Source: Alistipes sp. (GTDB lineage Bacteria > Bacteroidota > Bacteroidia > Bacteroidales > Rikenellaceae). From it: a stretch of 64,000 nt of DNA. Location of the stretch: the NCBI GenBank assembly GCA_017403125.1, contig JAFQOR010000024.1, positions 44,724 to 108,723 on the forward strand, in the 5' to 3' direction. Below are positions 27,854-36,700 of the stretch, one piece after another; the first letter of the stretch is position 1; every line of letters begins with the position of its first letter. The position numbers and the translations under genes were made by a program. Under the pieces are notes generated by a model. It ran no database searches, was not told the DNA's origin, and was given only the letters and a program-made list of their open reading frames with translations.

Positions 27854-29770
27854 TTACAGCGCTCGGTATTTATCGTTCTCCGGGGCGTACTCCGGCACCG
27901 TGCGCTTCATAAGTTGTACGAGTGAGGTTATATCGACCTTGCGTGCCAACTCCTCCATCTCGGTTACGATGTCGCACACTTTGCTATACTCCATAGGGCG
28001 CACGTTTGCTACGCGGATGCGACCATGCGATGTTGGCGTTGTGTTCTCCTCGTTGGCAAGGACCTCCTCGTAGAGTTTCTCGCCGGGGCGCAGACCTATG
28101 TACTCAATCTTAATATCCTCGTCGGGGTTGTACCCGGCAAGCTGTATCATGCGTCGTGCCATGTCGGCTATGCGCACAGGCTCGCCCATGTCAAAGACAA
28201 ATATCTCATTGCCCGAACTCATGTTTGCAGCCTCCATTACCAAGCGACAAGCCTCGGGGATGGTCATAAAGAAGCGTGTAATCTCGGGGTGGGTTACGGT
28301 CACCGGACCACCCTTGGCTATCTGCTCGCGGAAGCGGGGGATGACCGAACCGTTTGAGCCGAGGACATTGCCAAAGCGCGTTGTGACAAACTTCGTTGTA
28401 CCCTGCACCTTGCCCTCCTCGATGGCAAGTCCCAGGGCCTGAACATATATCTCGGCAAGGCGCTTTGTCGTTCCCATGATGTTTGTGGGGTTTACCGCCT
28501 TGTCGGTCGAAATCATGACCATCCTCTCTGCGCCATACTCAATGCACTTATTGGCGATGTTGCGCGAGCCTGCGACGTTTACAAGTATCGCCTCACAGGG
28601 ATTCTCCTCCATGAGAGGAACATGCTTGTAGGCAGCGGCGTGAAATACTATATCGGGGCGATAGGTCTTGAAGATGTAGTCCATGCGGGGCGCAAGACGT
28701 ACATCGCCAATAACGGGCGTGAAGTTTAGCTTCGGAAAGCGCTCTTCGAATTCAAGACGCAGGTTGTGCATTGGGGTCTCGGCATTGTCGAGCATTATCA
28801 GCTCCTTGATGCCGAGGGGTGCAATCTGTCGGCAGAGCTCCGAGCCTATCGAACCTGCGGCACCTGTTACAAGTATGCGTTTGTTGTGCAGGCCTCCGCG
28901 AATCTTCTCCATCGAGATTTCGATTTCGGGACGCATGAGGAGGTCCTCAATCTTAATCTCGCGCAGACCGATACTTACACGGCCATCGACAATCTCGTCG
29001 ATATGGGGCGCCATCAATATGCTTATGTCGTTCTCTATGGCATAGCTTATCAGTTGCTCTTGCTCGTGGCGGGCATCTTCGGGTGTGGTAAAGAGTATGG
29101 CGTCTATGTCGTTGCGATCTTTGATGTAGCATAGGTTCTCCTCGTTCAGAAAGTAGAACACGCGAAGCTCGTTTATGGTGTGATACTTGACATATTTACC
29201 ATAGGTTATGAATCCTACGACGTGGTAGTTGGCGTCGTCGGTGAGGTGTTGGGCCATGGCCACAGCCGATTGACCTATGCCGTATATCAATACTCGCTTG
29301 GTATCTTTCTTGCTGCGGATGCGACGTTTGAGCTTATCATAGACTATAACCATCGCTACGCGCACCATGATTAGTGTGATTAGTGTGATTAGCGTGTCGA
29401 GTATTATGAGCGCTGTTTGAGGCACGTACCACCCATCGAAATAGGGGTGTACGACGAGCACTCCTGTCATGCACGCCTCTTTCATCAGTGTGGCTATCGA
29501 GAGTTGACCTATCTCGCGCAATGTCGAGTGGCGAATCACCGAGCGGTGCGTCTTAAAGGCGCAGAAGGCGAAGTATGATAGTATGAGCGATATTGCCATC
29601 CACTGTACAAAGAAGCGGCTGGGATGGGGTATGGGCATCGGGCGGAACAGAAGCTCGGTAAAGAGTAGTGCCACCGCCGATGATGTAATCGACACGCCGA
29701 GGTCTATGCCCAGGACAATGCGCGAACTCAAATAGTGCTCCGAGGTTAGGTAACGTATAAATTTAACCAT
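27854..29770 (-). CDS. Membrane UDP-sugar 4,6-dehydratase (PglF/CapD/FlaA1-like)
   Basis: A nucleotide-sugar dehydratase of 638 residues. About four transmembrane helices (18-150) precede a CoA-binding-like Rossmann domain (RVLIYGIGQSAVAMA, about 165-180) and the catalytic SDR domain (RILVTGAAGSIGSELCRQI, about 300). Active-site parts are STDKAVNP and the M-G-T-T-K stretch where Met stands for Tyr. Enzymes of this build make UDP-4-keto-6-deoxy-HexNAc, the substrate for a PglE-type aminotransferase, which lies 14 kb downstream in the same operon. It is the second gene, right after upxY. Confidence 0.92.
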   Translation of the reverse strand: MVKFIRYLTSEHYLSSRIVLGIDLGVSITSSAVALLFTELLFRPMPIPHPSRFFVQWMAISLILSYFAFCAFKTHRSVIRHSTLREIGQLSIATLMKEACMTGVLVVHPYFDGWYVPQTALIILDTLITLITLIMVRVAMVIVYDKLKRRIRSKKDTKRVLIYGIGQSAVAMAQHLTDDANYHVVGFITYGKYVKYHTINELRVFYFLNEENLCYIKDRNDIDAILFTTPEDARHEQEQLISYAIENDISILMAPHIDEIVDGRVSIGLREIKIEDLLMRPEIEISMEKIRGGLHNKRILVTGAAGSIGSELCRQIAPLGIKELIMLDNAETPMHNLRLEFEERFPKLNFTPVIGDVRLAPRMDYIFKTYRPDIVFHAAAYKHVPLMEENPCEAILVNVAGSRNIANKCIEYGAERMVMISTDKAVNPTNIMGTTKRLAEIYVQALGLAIEEGKVQGTTKFVTTRFGNVLGSNGSVIPRFREQIAKGGPVTVTHPEITRFFMTIPEACRLVMEAANMSSGNEIFVFDMGEPVRIADMARRMIQLAGYNPDEDIKIEYIGLRPGEKLYEEVLANEENTTPTSHGRIRVANVRPMEYSKVCDIVTEMEELARKVDITSLVQLMKRTVPEYAPENDKYRAL

Positions 29771-29807
29771 CTCTCTCTATCTTTGGCGTGAGAGCCTGTA
29801 AGCTCCA

Positions 29808-30389
29808 CTATACAATTTTCTGGATATATTGTTTGGGTATGTAGGTTGTTGCCACAACCGATATGCCCTCTATTGCCACAACAAGTCGTTTTGTGCCATG
29901 TATGCGGTGTATGTAACCCTCGACACCGCTAAATATGCCACCTGTGATGCGCACCCTGTCGCCCAACACCACATCGTTCGGAAGCAACTCTATTTCGCGA
30001 CTTGCGGTGCGAGTTACAAAGCGGAAGAGCTCCATCTCACTATCGGGTATGGGTTGTGGTTTTGAGGTCCCCGGGGTGCAATACGCGATGACATTTGAGT
30101 TGGTGCGTGTGGCGAGTAGCGAAATGTACTCCGTGGTGCACCTGACGAATAGCAGTGATGGCATTATGGGTCGCATGCTAACAACCGTTCTCCCATCCAC
30201 CACGCGTTCTGTGGTGCGCATGGGGGTAAAGTGCTCGATGTTGTCGCGCTGGGCTATCGAACATACCTCCGACGATTTGTTGTGTAGTATTCGCAGTGCA
30301 TACCACTCTATGGCTGTTGCGCTATTTTGCTCCAATGCTTTGTTGGGGTTTAATCGTTTTGTGTAGGTGCAATATCTCTCCTCACCCAT
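29808..30389 (-). CDS. UpxY-family transcription antiterminator (NusG-like)
   Basis: A specialised NusG paralogue of 193 residues that binds RNA polymerase in the leader of its own capsule operon and prevents early termination. The NGN domain spans about residues 28-105 (EWYALRILHNKSSEV; RPIMPSLLFVRC) and the KOW motif about 143-172 (GDRVRITGGIFSGVEGYI). It is the first gene of the operon, as in Bacteroides capsule loci. No UpxZ partner gene follows; the dehydratase comes next. The ATG at 30389 lies inside a leader hairpin, and no other Met occurs before residue 57. Confidence 0.93.
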   Translation of the reverse strand: MGEERYCTYTKRLNPNKALEQNSATAIEWYALRILHNKSSEVCSIAQRDNIEHFTPMRTTERVVDGRTVVSMRPIMPSLLFVRCTTEYISLLATRTNSNVIAYCTPGTSKPQPIPDSEMELFRFVTRTASREIELLPNDVVLGDRVRITGGIFSGVEGYIHRIHGTKRLVVAIEGISVVATTYIPKQYIQKIV

Positions 30390-30414
30390 CGGGAGGCGTT
30401 ATTCTGCCCCGATG
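30387..30414 (-). promoter_or_regulatory. Leader hairpin that contains the upxY start codon
   Basis: CATCGGG (30408-30414 on the transcript strand) pairs with CCCGATG (30387-30393) across a 14-nt loop. The ATG of upxY is the last three bases of the 3' arm, so the start codon would be paired in the folded RNA. The leader from the start site near 30540 is about 150 nt. Confidence 0.5.
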
Positions 30415-30547
30415 CAGTAGGCAGGCTCTCTCGAGCAGAGGTTTTTGTTGTGCCCGAGCGACGGTGGGTGGTACGCATCCGCACTCCCATACCGCGAGCC
30501 CTCTGGCGGTGCTTTTGAATATATCCTATGCCCGCCAAAATTTCTTG

Positions 30548-30578
30548 CAAAGATACAAAAAAGTCACTTCAATACAAA
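30548..30578 (-). promoter_or_regulatory. Capsule operon promoter
   Basis: Minus-strand -33 TTTG (30575-30578), 19-bp spacer, -7 TATCTTTG (30548-30555): a full match to the Bacteroidota housekeeping promoter. I see no flanking inverted repeats long enough to mark it as an invertible (phase-variable) promoter. Confidence 0.75.
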
Positions 30579-30812
30579 ACAATTACATTGTTTTAGTATT
30601 TCAAAAGCGGTTGTTTATGATGAATTGGCACTTTTTTGTCATAAAATACCATAGCTAATTCCCTGTTGCAACCTCTGTTTTGAACGCTCCTAAACCTAAT
30701 TTGTCGTAAGTTTGGGCAGAATCGCTGCCAATATCGTGCCAAGTTTATGGATGCCGTACGTCGTCCAATTAAGACGAGACTGTATCGTAGGTCTATTTTG
30801 TTGTTATGTTTG

Positions 30813-30852
30813 CGCTCAAAATGCTTACTTACACCAAGAAAACTGCGGTTTT
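30813..30852. repeat. Diverged fragment of the 124-bp intergenic repeat
   Basis: CGCTC...AAATG(C)TTACTTACA-CAAG-AAACTGCGGTTT resembles the central part of the units at 4362-4609 (CGCTC...AAATCCTCATTTAC, CAAGTAAACTGCGGTTT). It lacks the 18-bp palindromic ends. Confidence 0.55.
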
Positions 30853-30902
30853 TGGGCGCCGCATGTCTAAAACCACCTCTTGCTCTTCAACCCTGTAACG
30901 AA

Positions 30903-30932
30903 ATGGGGTGGCTAATTTTTTAGTCACCCCAT
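30903..30932 (-). terminator. Hairpin after the acyl-CoA ligase gene
   Basis: ATGGGGTG-G-CTA (30903-30914) pairs with TAG-T-CACCCCAT (30921-30932) with one mismatch and a 6-nt loop, starting 20 bp past the ligase stop. The T-run after it on the minus strand is poor, so termination efficiency is uncertain. Confidence 0.5.
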
Positions 30933-30952
30933 CATTTGGTATTTGTTGTTCG

Positions 30953-32602
30953 CTACTTCTTTGTGTCGTTGCTCTTGTTGCTGCGGTCGTACTTAAAGCG
31001 TCGAATCTTCTTTGTCGGTGTCTTCTCGAACTCGCCCTCGTTGTCCACAACCTTCGTAATCTTCGAGAAACGGTTTACCTTGCTATTGACATATTCCAAC
31101 AATTCGCGCTTTATCTCCTCCATTTTTAGACCGATACGCTCTTTGTTTACCGACATCTTGTGTTTGAACTCGTCGTAGGCCTCCTCCAACGCCTCGGTGT
31201 TGAAGTGTACCAAGGCGATGAGCTTGCCATCCTCCTCGGTTACGACCGACTCGGCAACAAAGCGGTTGCTGTTGAGAACCTCCTCGATATCTTCGGGGTA
31301 GATGTTCTCGCCACTGGGCCCCACAATCATATTCTTCAAACGCCCCTTGATAAATATCCAGCCATCCTTCTCGATAGCTCCGAGGTCGCCCGTGCGGAAC
31401 CATCCGTCGTCGGTGAATACGGCCTTGGTTGCCTCCTCGTTTTTATAGTATCCGCGCATCACGCAAGGGGTCTTTACCACAATTTCGCCCTGTCCGGTAT
31501 CGGGATTTACATTATCCAAGCGTGCCTCGACGGCCGGAAGTGCCGGTCCTGTTGAGCCTATGCGTGTCATCTTACCAACGGCGCCCGCAAGAAGGGGTGC
31601 TGTCTCGGTGAGCCCATAGCCTATGCCATAGGGGAATCCTGCGTCTTTAAGGAAACGTTCGGCGTCGGGGTCGAACTTTGCACCTCCAATGGCAAAGAGA
31701 CGCATGCGCCCGCCAAAGAGCTTTTTGAGCTGCTTGCCTGCCATCTTGTGGAGTATCTTGCGTGACCAATTCCAACCATAGAGTTTGCGTAGTATCGCCT
31801 TGCTCTGGAACTTGGGAAGCACCTTGCCACGATATACCTTCTCCATGATGAGGGGTACCGAGGCTATTACCGTGGGGCGCACCTTTGCCAATGCGGGCAT
31901 AAGAGCCGAGGCGGTAGGCGGACGGTCCATGTAGAAGATATGTGCACCGCGTGCAAAGGGGTATATCATTCCGAGTGTGCACTCATACGTGTGCGAGAGC
32001 GGTAGTATCGAGAGCAACACATCCTCTTCGGTGTAGTCGAACAGAGGCGGTATGATTGTAACCTGCATTGCAATATTGTAGTGCGAGAGCATCACGCCTT
32101 TGGGCTTGGATGTGGTGCCCGAGGTGTAGATGATGGCAGCAAGGTCATCGGGCTCGGGAATACGCTTCTCTGCCCTCTGTTCCACGCGCTGCGATATGAT
32201 ATTCAAACCCTTGGTGCGGATTATGATATTCATCTTATCGGTGGTCTGCTTCGAGAGCTTGGCGTAGAGCTTGTCGGATACAAGTATTGCTTTTGCTTCG
32301 GAGTGTTCTATTATCAGGCCAAGTTCCTCTCCGGTGAAGTCGGGGAGAATAGGTACGGCAATCATGCCTGCGCACGTTACTGCGAAGTACGATACGCCCC
32401 AATTAGGCATGCTGCTACTCAAAATTGCTACTTTGTCGCCTGCGCCTACGCCGGCATTAAGTAGCAACTCCTGCACCTGTTCTATGCGCTCTCCAACCTC
32501 CTTGTATGAGACATCCTCTCCATCTATCATCGAGAAAGCGATGCGCGACGAGAACTTCTCTACGCTATGCTTTACTATCTCGTAAATTGTTGAAAATGAC
32601 AT
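30953..32602 (-). CDS. AMP-binding long-chain acyl-CoA (fatty acid) ligase
   Basis: An ANL-superfamily enzyme of 549 residues that activates fatty acids as acyl-AMP and then acyl-CoA. Motifs: IIYTSGTTSKPKGVMLSH (A3 P-loop, about 173-190), GYGLTETAPLL, DDGWFRTGDLG (A7 Asp) and FIKGRLKNMIVGPSGENIYP. The C-terminal lid Lys is likely in EKTPTKKIRR. The ATG at 32602 (MSFSTIYEIV) is preferred over an open extension to 32647. It is transcribed divergently from queG and alone, away from the capsule operon. Confidence 0.92.
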   Translation of the reverse strand: MSFSTIYEIVKHSVEKFSSRIAFSMIDGEDVSYKEVGERIEQVQELLLNAGVGAGDKVAILSSSMPNWGVSYFAVTCAGMIAVPILPDFTGEELGLIIEHSEAKAILVSDKLYAKLSKQTTDKMNIIIRTKGLNIISQRVEQRAEKRIPEPDDLAAIIYTSGTTSKPKGVMLSHYNIAMQVTIIPPLFDYTEEDVLLSILPLSHTYECTLGMIYPFARGAHIFYMDRPPTASALMPALAKVRPTVIASVPLIMEKVYRGKVLPKFQSKAILRKLYGWNWSRKILHKMAGKQLKKLFGGRMRLFAIGGAKFDPDAERFLKDAGFPYGIGYGLTETAPLLAGAVGKMTRIGSTGPALPAVEARLDNVNPDTGQGEIVVKTPCVMRGYYKNEEATKAVFTDDGWFRTGDLGAIEKDGWIFIKGRLKNMIVGPSGENIYPEDIEEVLNSNRFVAESVVTEEDGKLIALVHFNTEALEEAYDEFKHKMSVNKERIGLKMEEIKRELLEYVNSKVNRFSKITKVVDNEGEFEKTPTKKIRRFKYDRSNKSNDTKK

Positions 32603-32673
32603 AACTCGAAAGTTTTTGAAAAATAAATTGATACAAATCGTGTGCAAGGTACGAATAATAAATTAAAATTAGT

Positions 32674-32681
32674 TAATTTTG
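32674..32681 (+). promoter_or_regulatory. Possible -7 box for queG
   Basis: TAATTTTG, a full match to TAnnTTTG, 16 bp before the queG ATG. No -33 TTTG is present at the right distance, so this is tentative. Confidence 0.35.
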
Positions 32682-32697
32682 ACACAAAATATTTTCA

Positions 32698-33618
32698 ATG
32701 ATTAGTCGTAATTTCATCATAAATAGCGCCCACGAGGTGGGATTCGATTTGGTAGGGATGGTCGCTGTCGAGGCTCTCGATAAGGAGCGTAAGATATTTG
32801 AACAGTGGTTGTTAGAAGGGAAACACTCCACATTATCCTACCTCGAACGAAATGTCGAAAAACGTTTCGATGCAGGGCTTTTGGTCGATAGTGCGCGGAG
32901 TGTGGTAATTTGTGCTGTTTCGTACCTGTCGCCTTATAGCAGAGGTTATGAAGAGGGATGTCGTACGAAGGTCGCGTCGTATGCTCTTGCGCGTGACTAT
33001 CACATGACTATTAAAGAGATGCTTAACGATTTGGCGGAACGATTACGAAGTGTCGCTCCCGAAATGCGTTTTCGTGCATTTTCGGACTCTGCACCCATAG
33101 CCGAAAAGAGTCTTGCAGTGCGTGCCGGCATGGGGTGGATAGGGCGAAATTCGTTACTCGTAACACCGCATTTCGGCTCGATGTTGTTGCTTGGTGAGCT
33201 TGTTATCGACTGCGACATTGATGAGTATGATGTGCCCATTGAGGGCGTTGGTTGCGGTAGTTGCAGAGCGTGTGTAGAATCGTGTCCAAATGGTGCAATA
33301 TTAGACAATTTAACCATAGATACGCATCGCTGCATATCGTGCCGTACAATCGAGCGCGAAGGGTGCAGTGAGCCTATCGATCTCGATGGATGGATTTTTG
33401 GTTGCGATGCCTGTCAAACGGTATGTCCGTTTAATCGTCATGCGCCCGAATATCGTAATCAGCGCTTTGCTCCCAAGTTCCCTATCGAGGGGTTCGATGC
33501 TGAGCGTTGGTGCAATATTAGCAATGAGGAGTTTGGGTTGCTTGCAGGTGATACGCCACTTATGCGGGCGGGTTTGGAGCGCATAAAAACCAATGTCGAT
33601 AGCAATATAAAACGGTAG
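32698..33618 (+). CDS. queG: Epoxyqueuosine reductase
   Basis: Last step of queuosine tRNA modification: a cobalamin and two [4Fe-4S] enzyme that reduces epoxyqueuosine to queuosine in the anticodon of GUN tRNAs. It has 306 residues. The N-terminal cobalamin-binding part includes YALARDYH and the conserved MGWIGRNSLL stretch. The cluster-binding cysteines lie in CGSCRACVESCPNGAI (about 182-197), HRCISCRTIE and GCDACQTVCPFN. The C-terminal HEAT-like region of the longest members is missing, which is common. Confidence 0.94.
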   Translation: MISRNFIINSAHEVGFDLVGMVAVEALDKERKIFEQWLLEGKHSTLSYLERNVEKRFDAGLLVDSARSVVICAVSYLSPYSRGYEEGCRTKVASYALARDYHMTIKEMLNDLAERLRSVAPEMRFRAFSDSAPIAEKSLAVRAGMGWIGRNSLLVTPHFGSMLLLGELVIDCDIDEYDVPIEGVGCGSCRACVESCPNGAILDNLTIDTHRCISCRTIEREGCSEPIDLDGWIFGCDACQTVCPFNRHAPEYRNQRFAPKFPIEGFDAERWCNISNEEFGLLAGDTPLMRAGLERIKTNVDSNIKR

Positions 33619-33677
33619 AACGGCGTTTGGTAAATAGCCCAAAAAATGGAGATAATCGATAAAGTGTTTGCTCGGTC

Positions 33678-33708
33678 TTTGAAAATCGGGCAAATATTAT
33701 TATATTTG
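33678..33708 (+). promoter_or_regulatory. Promoter of the DUF2723 gene / cysS operon
   Basis: -33 TTTG (33678-33681), 19-bp spacer, -7 TATATTTG (33701-33708). The transcript would start near 33715, about 40 nt before the ATG at 33754. Confidence 0.75.
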
Positions 33709-33753
33709 CGGGTTATTTGACAAAACAAGACTTTTTTAGTGAAAGATATTCAA

Positions 33754-36700
33754 ATGAGAGATTTTAAGTATTGGGATAAAATGGTGGGCTGGGTGGTCTT
33801 TGCTATCGCCACGCTCTCCTATCTTCTGACCATGGAGCCTACGGCGAGTTTGTGGGACTGTGGAGAGTTTATTGCTACCTCGTATAAACTCGAAGTGGGT
33901 CACCCTCCCGGAGCACCCCTCTTTGGCATGCTGGCGCGTTTGGCGTCGATGCTTGCGCCATCACCCGAGTATGTGCCAATGATGATAAATGGCATGAACT
34001 GCATCGCCAGCGGTTTCTGCATACTCTTTCTTTTTTGGACTATAACGCATCTCGGCAGACGTATCTTGGATCGCATAGGCGAACCTATGTCGCAGAATAG
34101 CATGTTGTTGGTGCTTGGTGCCGGTGTTGTAGGTGCACTCTCCTATGCCTATACCGATACGTTTTGGTTCTCGGCTGTCGAGGGTGAGGTATATGCCTTG
34201 TCGTCGATGTTTACGGCGCTGGTCGTATGGCTTATGTTGAAGTGGGAGGAGAATGCCGATAGCCCTACGTCGATGCGTTGGATTATACTCATAGCCTACC
34301 TTATGGGTCTATCTATTGGTGTGCACATCTTGAATCTGCTCACCATCCCGGCGTTGGTTATGATATACTTCTTCCGTCGTTACGAGTATCGCAGCACTCT
34401 TGACTATGTTCTGAAAATATTCTTGGCTTTGGTTGTGTCGATGCTTATCCTCGGAGCTATAAATGGTGTCATCATACCCTATACGGTAGCTCTTGGTGCG
34501 GCGTTCGATACCTTTGCTGTCAATGTGCTTGGTCTGCCTGTTAATGCCGGTATGCTTATCTTCGTGCTACTCGTGTTTGTGGCGTTGGGCTGGCTTATAA
34601 TGTTCTCGCATAATCGTGGAAAGCGTGTTCTCAATAGCTCTGCTATTGCACTGACGGTCATTCTTATCGGCTTCTCGTCGTATGCTATGGTTACTATCCG
34701 CGCCAATGCCAATCCGCCGATGAACTCGAACAACCCGTCGAATCCCCATATGCTTTTGAGTATGCTCAACCGCGACCAATATGGCAATAGACCTCTGTTG
34801 CGAGGTCCGTACTACACGGCACAGCCGTTGCCGTTGGTTACGCACAACCTCCAAGGCGCCGAAACGGGTGATTACTATACCCCTACGGGCGACTACGAGT
34901 CGAAGACGGTCAGATGGTATAATCCCGCTACGAAGAGGTACGAGAAGCGTGAGGTGTTTGTGAACTACAAGTACCCGGATGAGGCTATGCGCTTCTTCCC
35001 GCGCATGTGGAACCGTAAGAATGGTGTGGCATTCCAGGATGGGAGTGGTAACATAATCGAGAACCCTGCGGAGTGGCGTGACGATTGGTACTTCCCCGAA
35101 TACACATCGTTGGAGAAGAGGGTGTCGTGTGGCTACGACAACGACTCTTTCGAATACCTAAAACAAAAGCGAATAGAGTCAAGCGACGCCATGACGTGGT
35201 ATGAGCCTACTGCGGGTGACGATTTTGGCTACTTCCTCGACTATCAGATGGGCGATATGTTCTGGCGCTACTTCATGTGGAACTTCGTAGGTCGTCAGGA
35301 TGATACGCAGTTGGAGTGCGACCCGCATAACAACATCTATCTGCATGGTGGTTGGCTGTCGGGTATCGACTTTATCGACGAAATGGTTAGCGGCCCGCAG
35401 AGCAACCTGCCCGATAGCATGGCGTCGAACAGGGCGCGCAACACCTACTTCTTCCTGCCGTTGCTCTTGGGTCTAATGGGTCTTATCTATCAGCTCACAA
35501 CCGACTGGCGAAACTTCTTTGTGGTGTTGCTACTCTTTGTGATGATGGGCATAGCGTTGGTTGTCTATTTCAATACGGCGCCCAACGAGCCCCGTGAGCG
35601 AGACTACGTCTATGCCGGAGCATTCTACGCCTTCTCGATATGGCTGGGCTTGGGTGTATTGGCTGTTGGTGACTTGGTGCTCAATTTCCTAAAATCGCCC
35701 AAGGCGCGACAGGTGGCTACGGTATTGGTGTTGCTCTTTACGATGGGTGTGCCTACGATACTTGCTACCGAGAATTGGGATGATCACGACCGCTCGAAGC
35801 GCTATATGTCGCGCGATATTGGTTGGAACTTCCTGAATACCACGCCCCAAAACGCCATACTAATCAACTTTGGCGACAACGATACTTTCCCCGTATGGTA
35901 TTGTCAGGAGGTGGAGGGTGTGCGTCCCGATGTGCGTGTCATGAACTCATCTTATCTGGGAGGTGAGTGGTATGTCGATGAGATGAAACTCGCGGCAAAT
36001 AGTGCCAAGGGAGTACCCTTTACGATACCTGCGGAGAAGTATAGCTACGTCAATGAGTGGGTGGTGACCTACGATGTATTCGAGGCGGGATATGTCAATT
36101 ATGAGACCAAGCTCGCGGCTCTTGCTGCCAAATACAAAGATGCGAAGAGCATGGACAAGAGGAGCGAGTATGCCTTCGAGTACGATGTGCTCTATCGTGA
36201 GTATGAGGCATTTGTAAATGCCATGCAGCTCGATAGGACGACCTATGACCTCAACCTTAAAGATGTCATCAAACTCTTTATCTCGGATAGCCCGATGCTG
36301 GCTGTTGTGGACAAGGAGGCGAACGATATGCGCCTCATAGAGCTCGATGCCGAGGTGCCTGCGGGGTACGAAGTATTGTGCGAGGTGCCGGCAAAGATGG
36401 ATAGCTTCATGGATGGTAATATGTCGGACTATTTGCTCGGTGGCGTAAACTACTATATCGATGTGGATGAGATTGCGGCATTGGAGGCTGGCATCATCAC
36501 AAATCGCGATTTGGAGTCGTGTGCGGAGCGCATGTACATAAAGTTCAATAAGAGTGTGGCTACGCGCGACCATCTCATGATGCTCGACCTTATTGCCAAC
36601 TTCGATTGGAAGCGCCCGATATCGTTTACGCAGCCCCATATCATGCAGGACTACGGTATTATCGACTATGCTCGTTTCGATGGTTACAGCTATGCGCTTG

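Larger units (their letters stand above)
30390..30952. other. Intergenic region upstream of upxY
   Basis: No supported gene. From left to right it holds the upxY leader (30390 to about 30540), the capsule promoter (30548-30578), an AT-rich stretch, a diverged fragment of the 4.4-kb repeat (30813-30852) and the hairpin that ends the acyl-CoA ligase gene (30903-30932). A 66-codon frame inside the leader has no coding character that I can support. Confidence 0.6.

Noticed and set aside
30548-30578. Invertible (phase-variable) capsule promoter
   Set aside because: No pair of inverted repeats flanks the promoter and no invertase gene is nearby.
35947-36639. 230-codon minus-strand frame opposite the DUF2723 gene
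   Set aside because: Antisense of a well-supported coding region, with no promoter and no recognisable domain.
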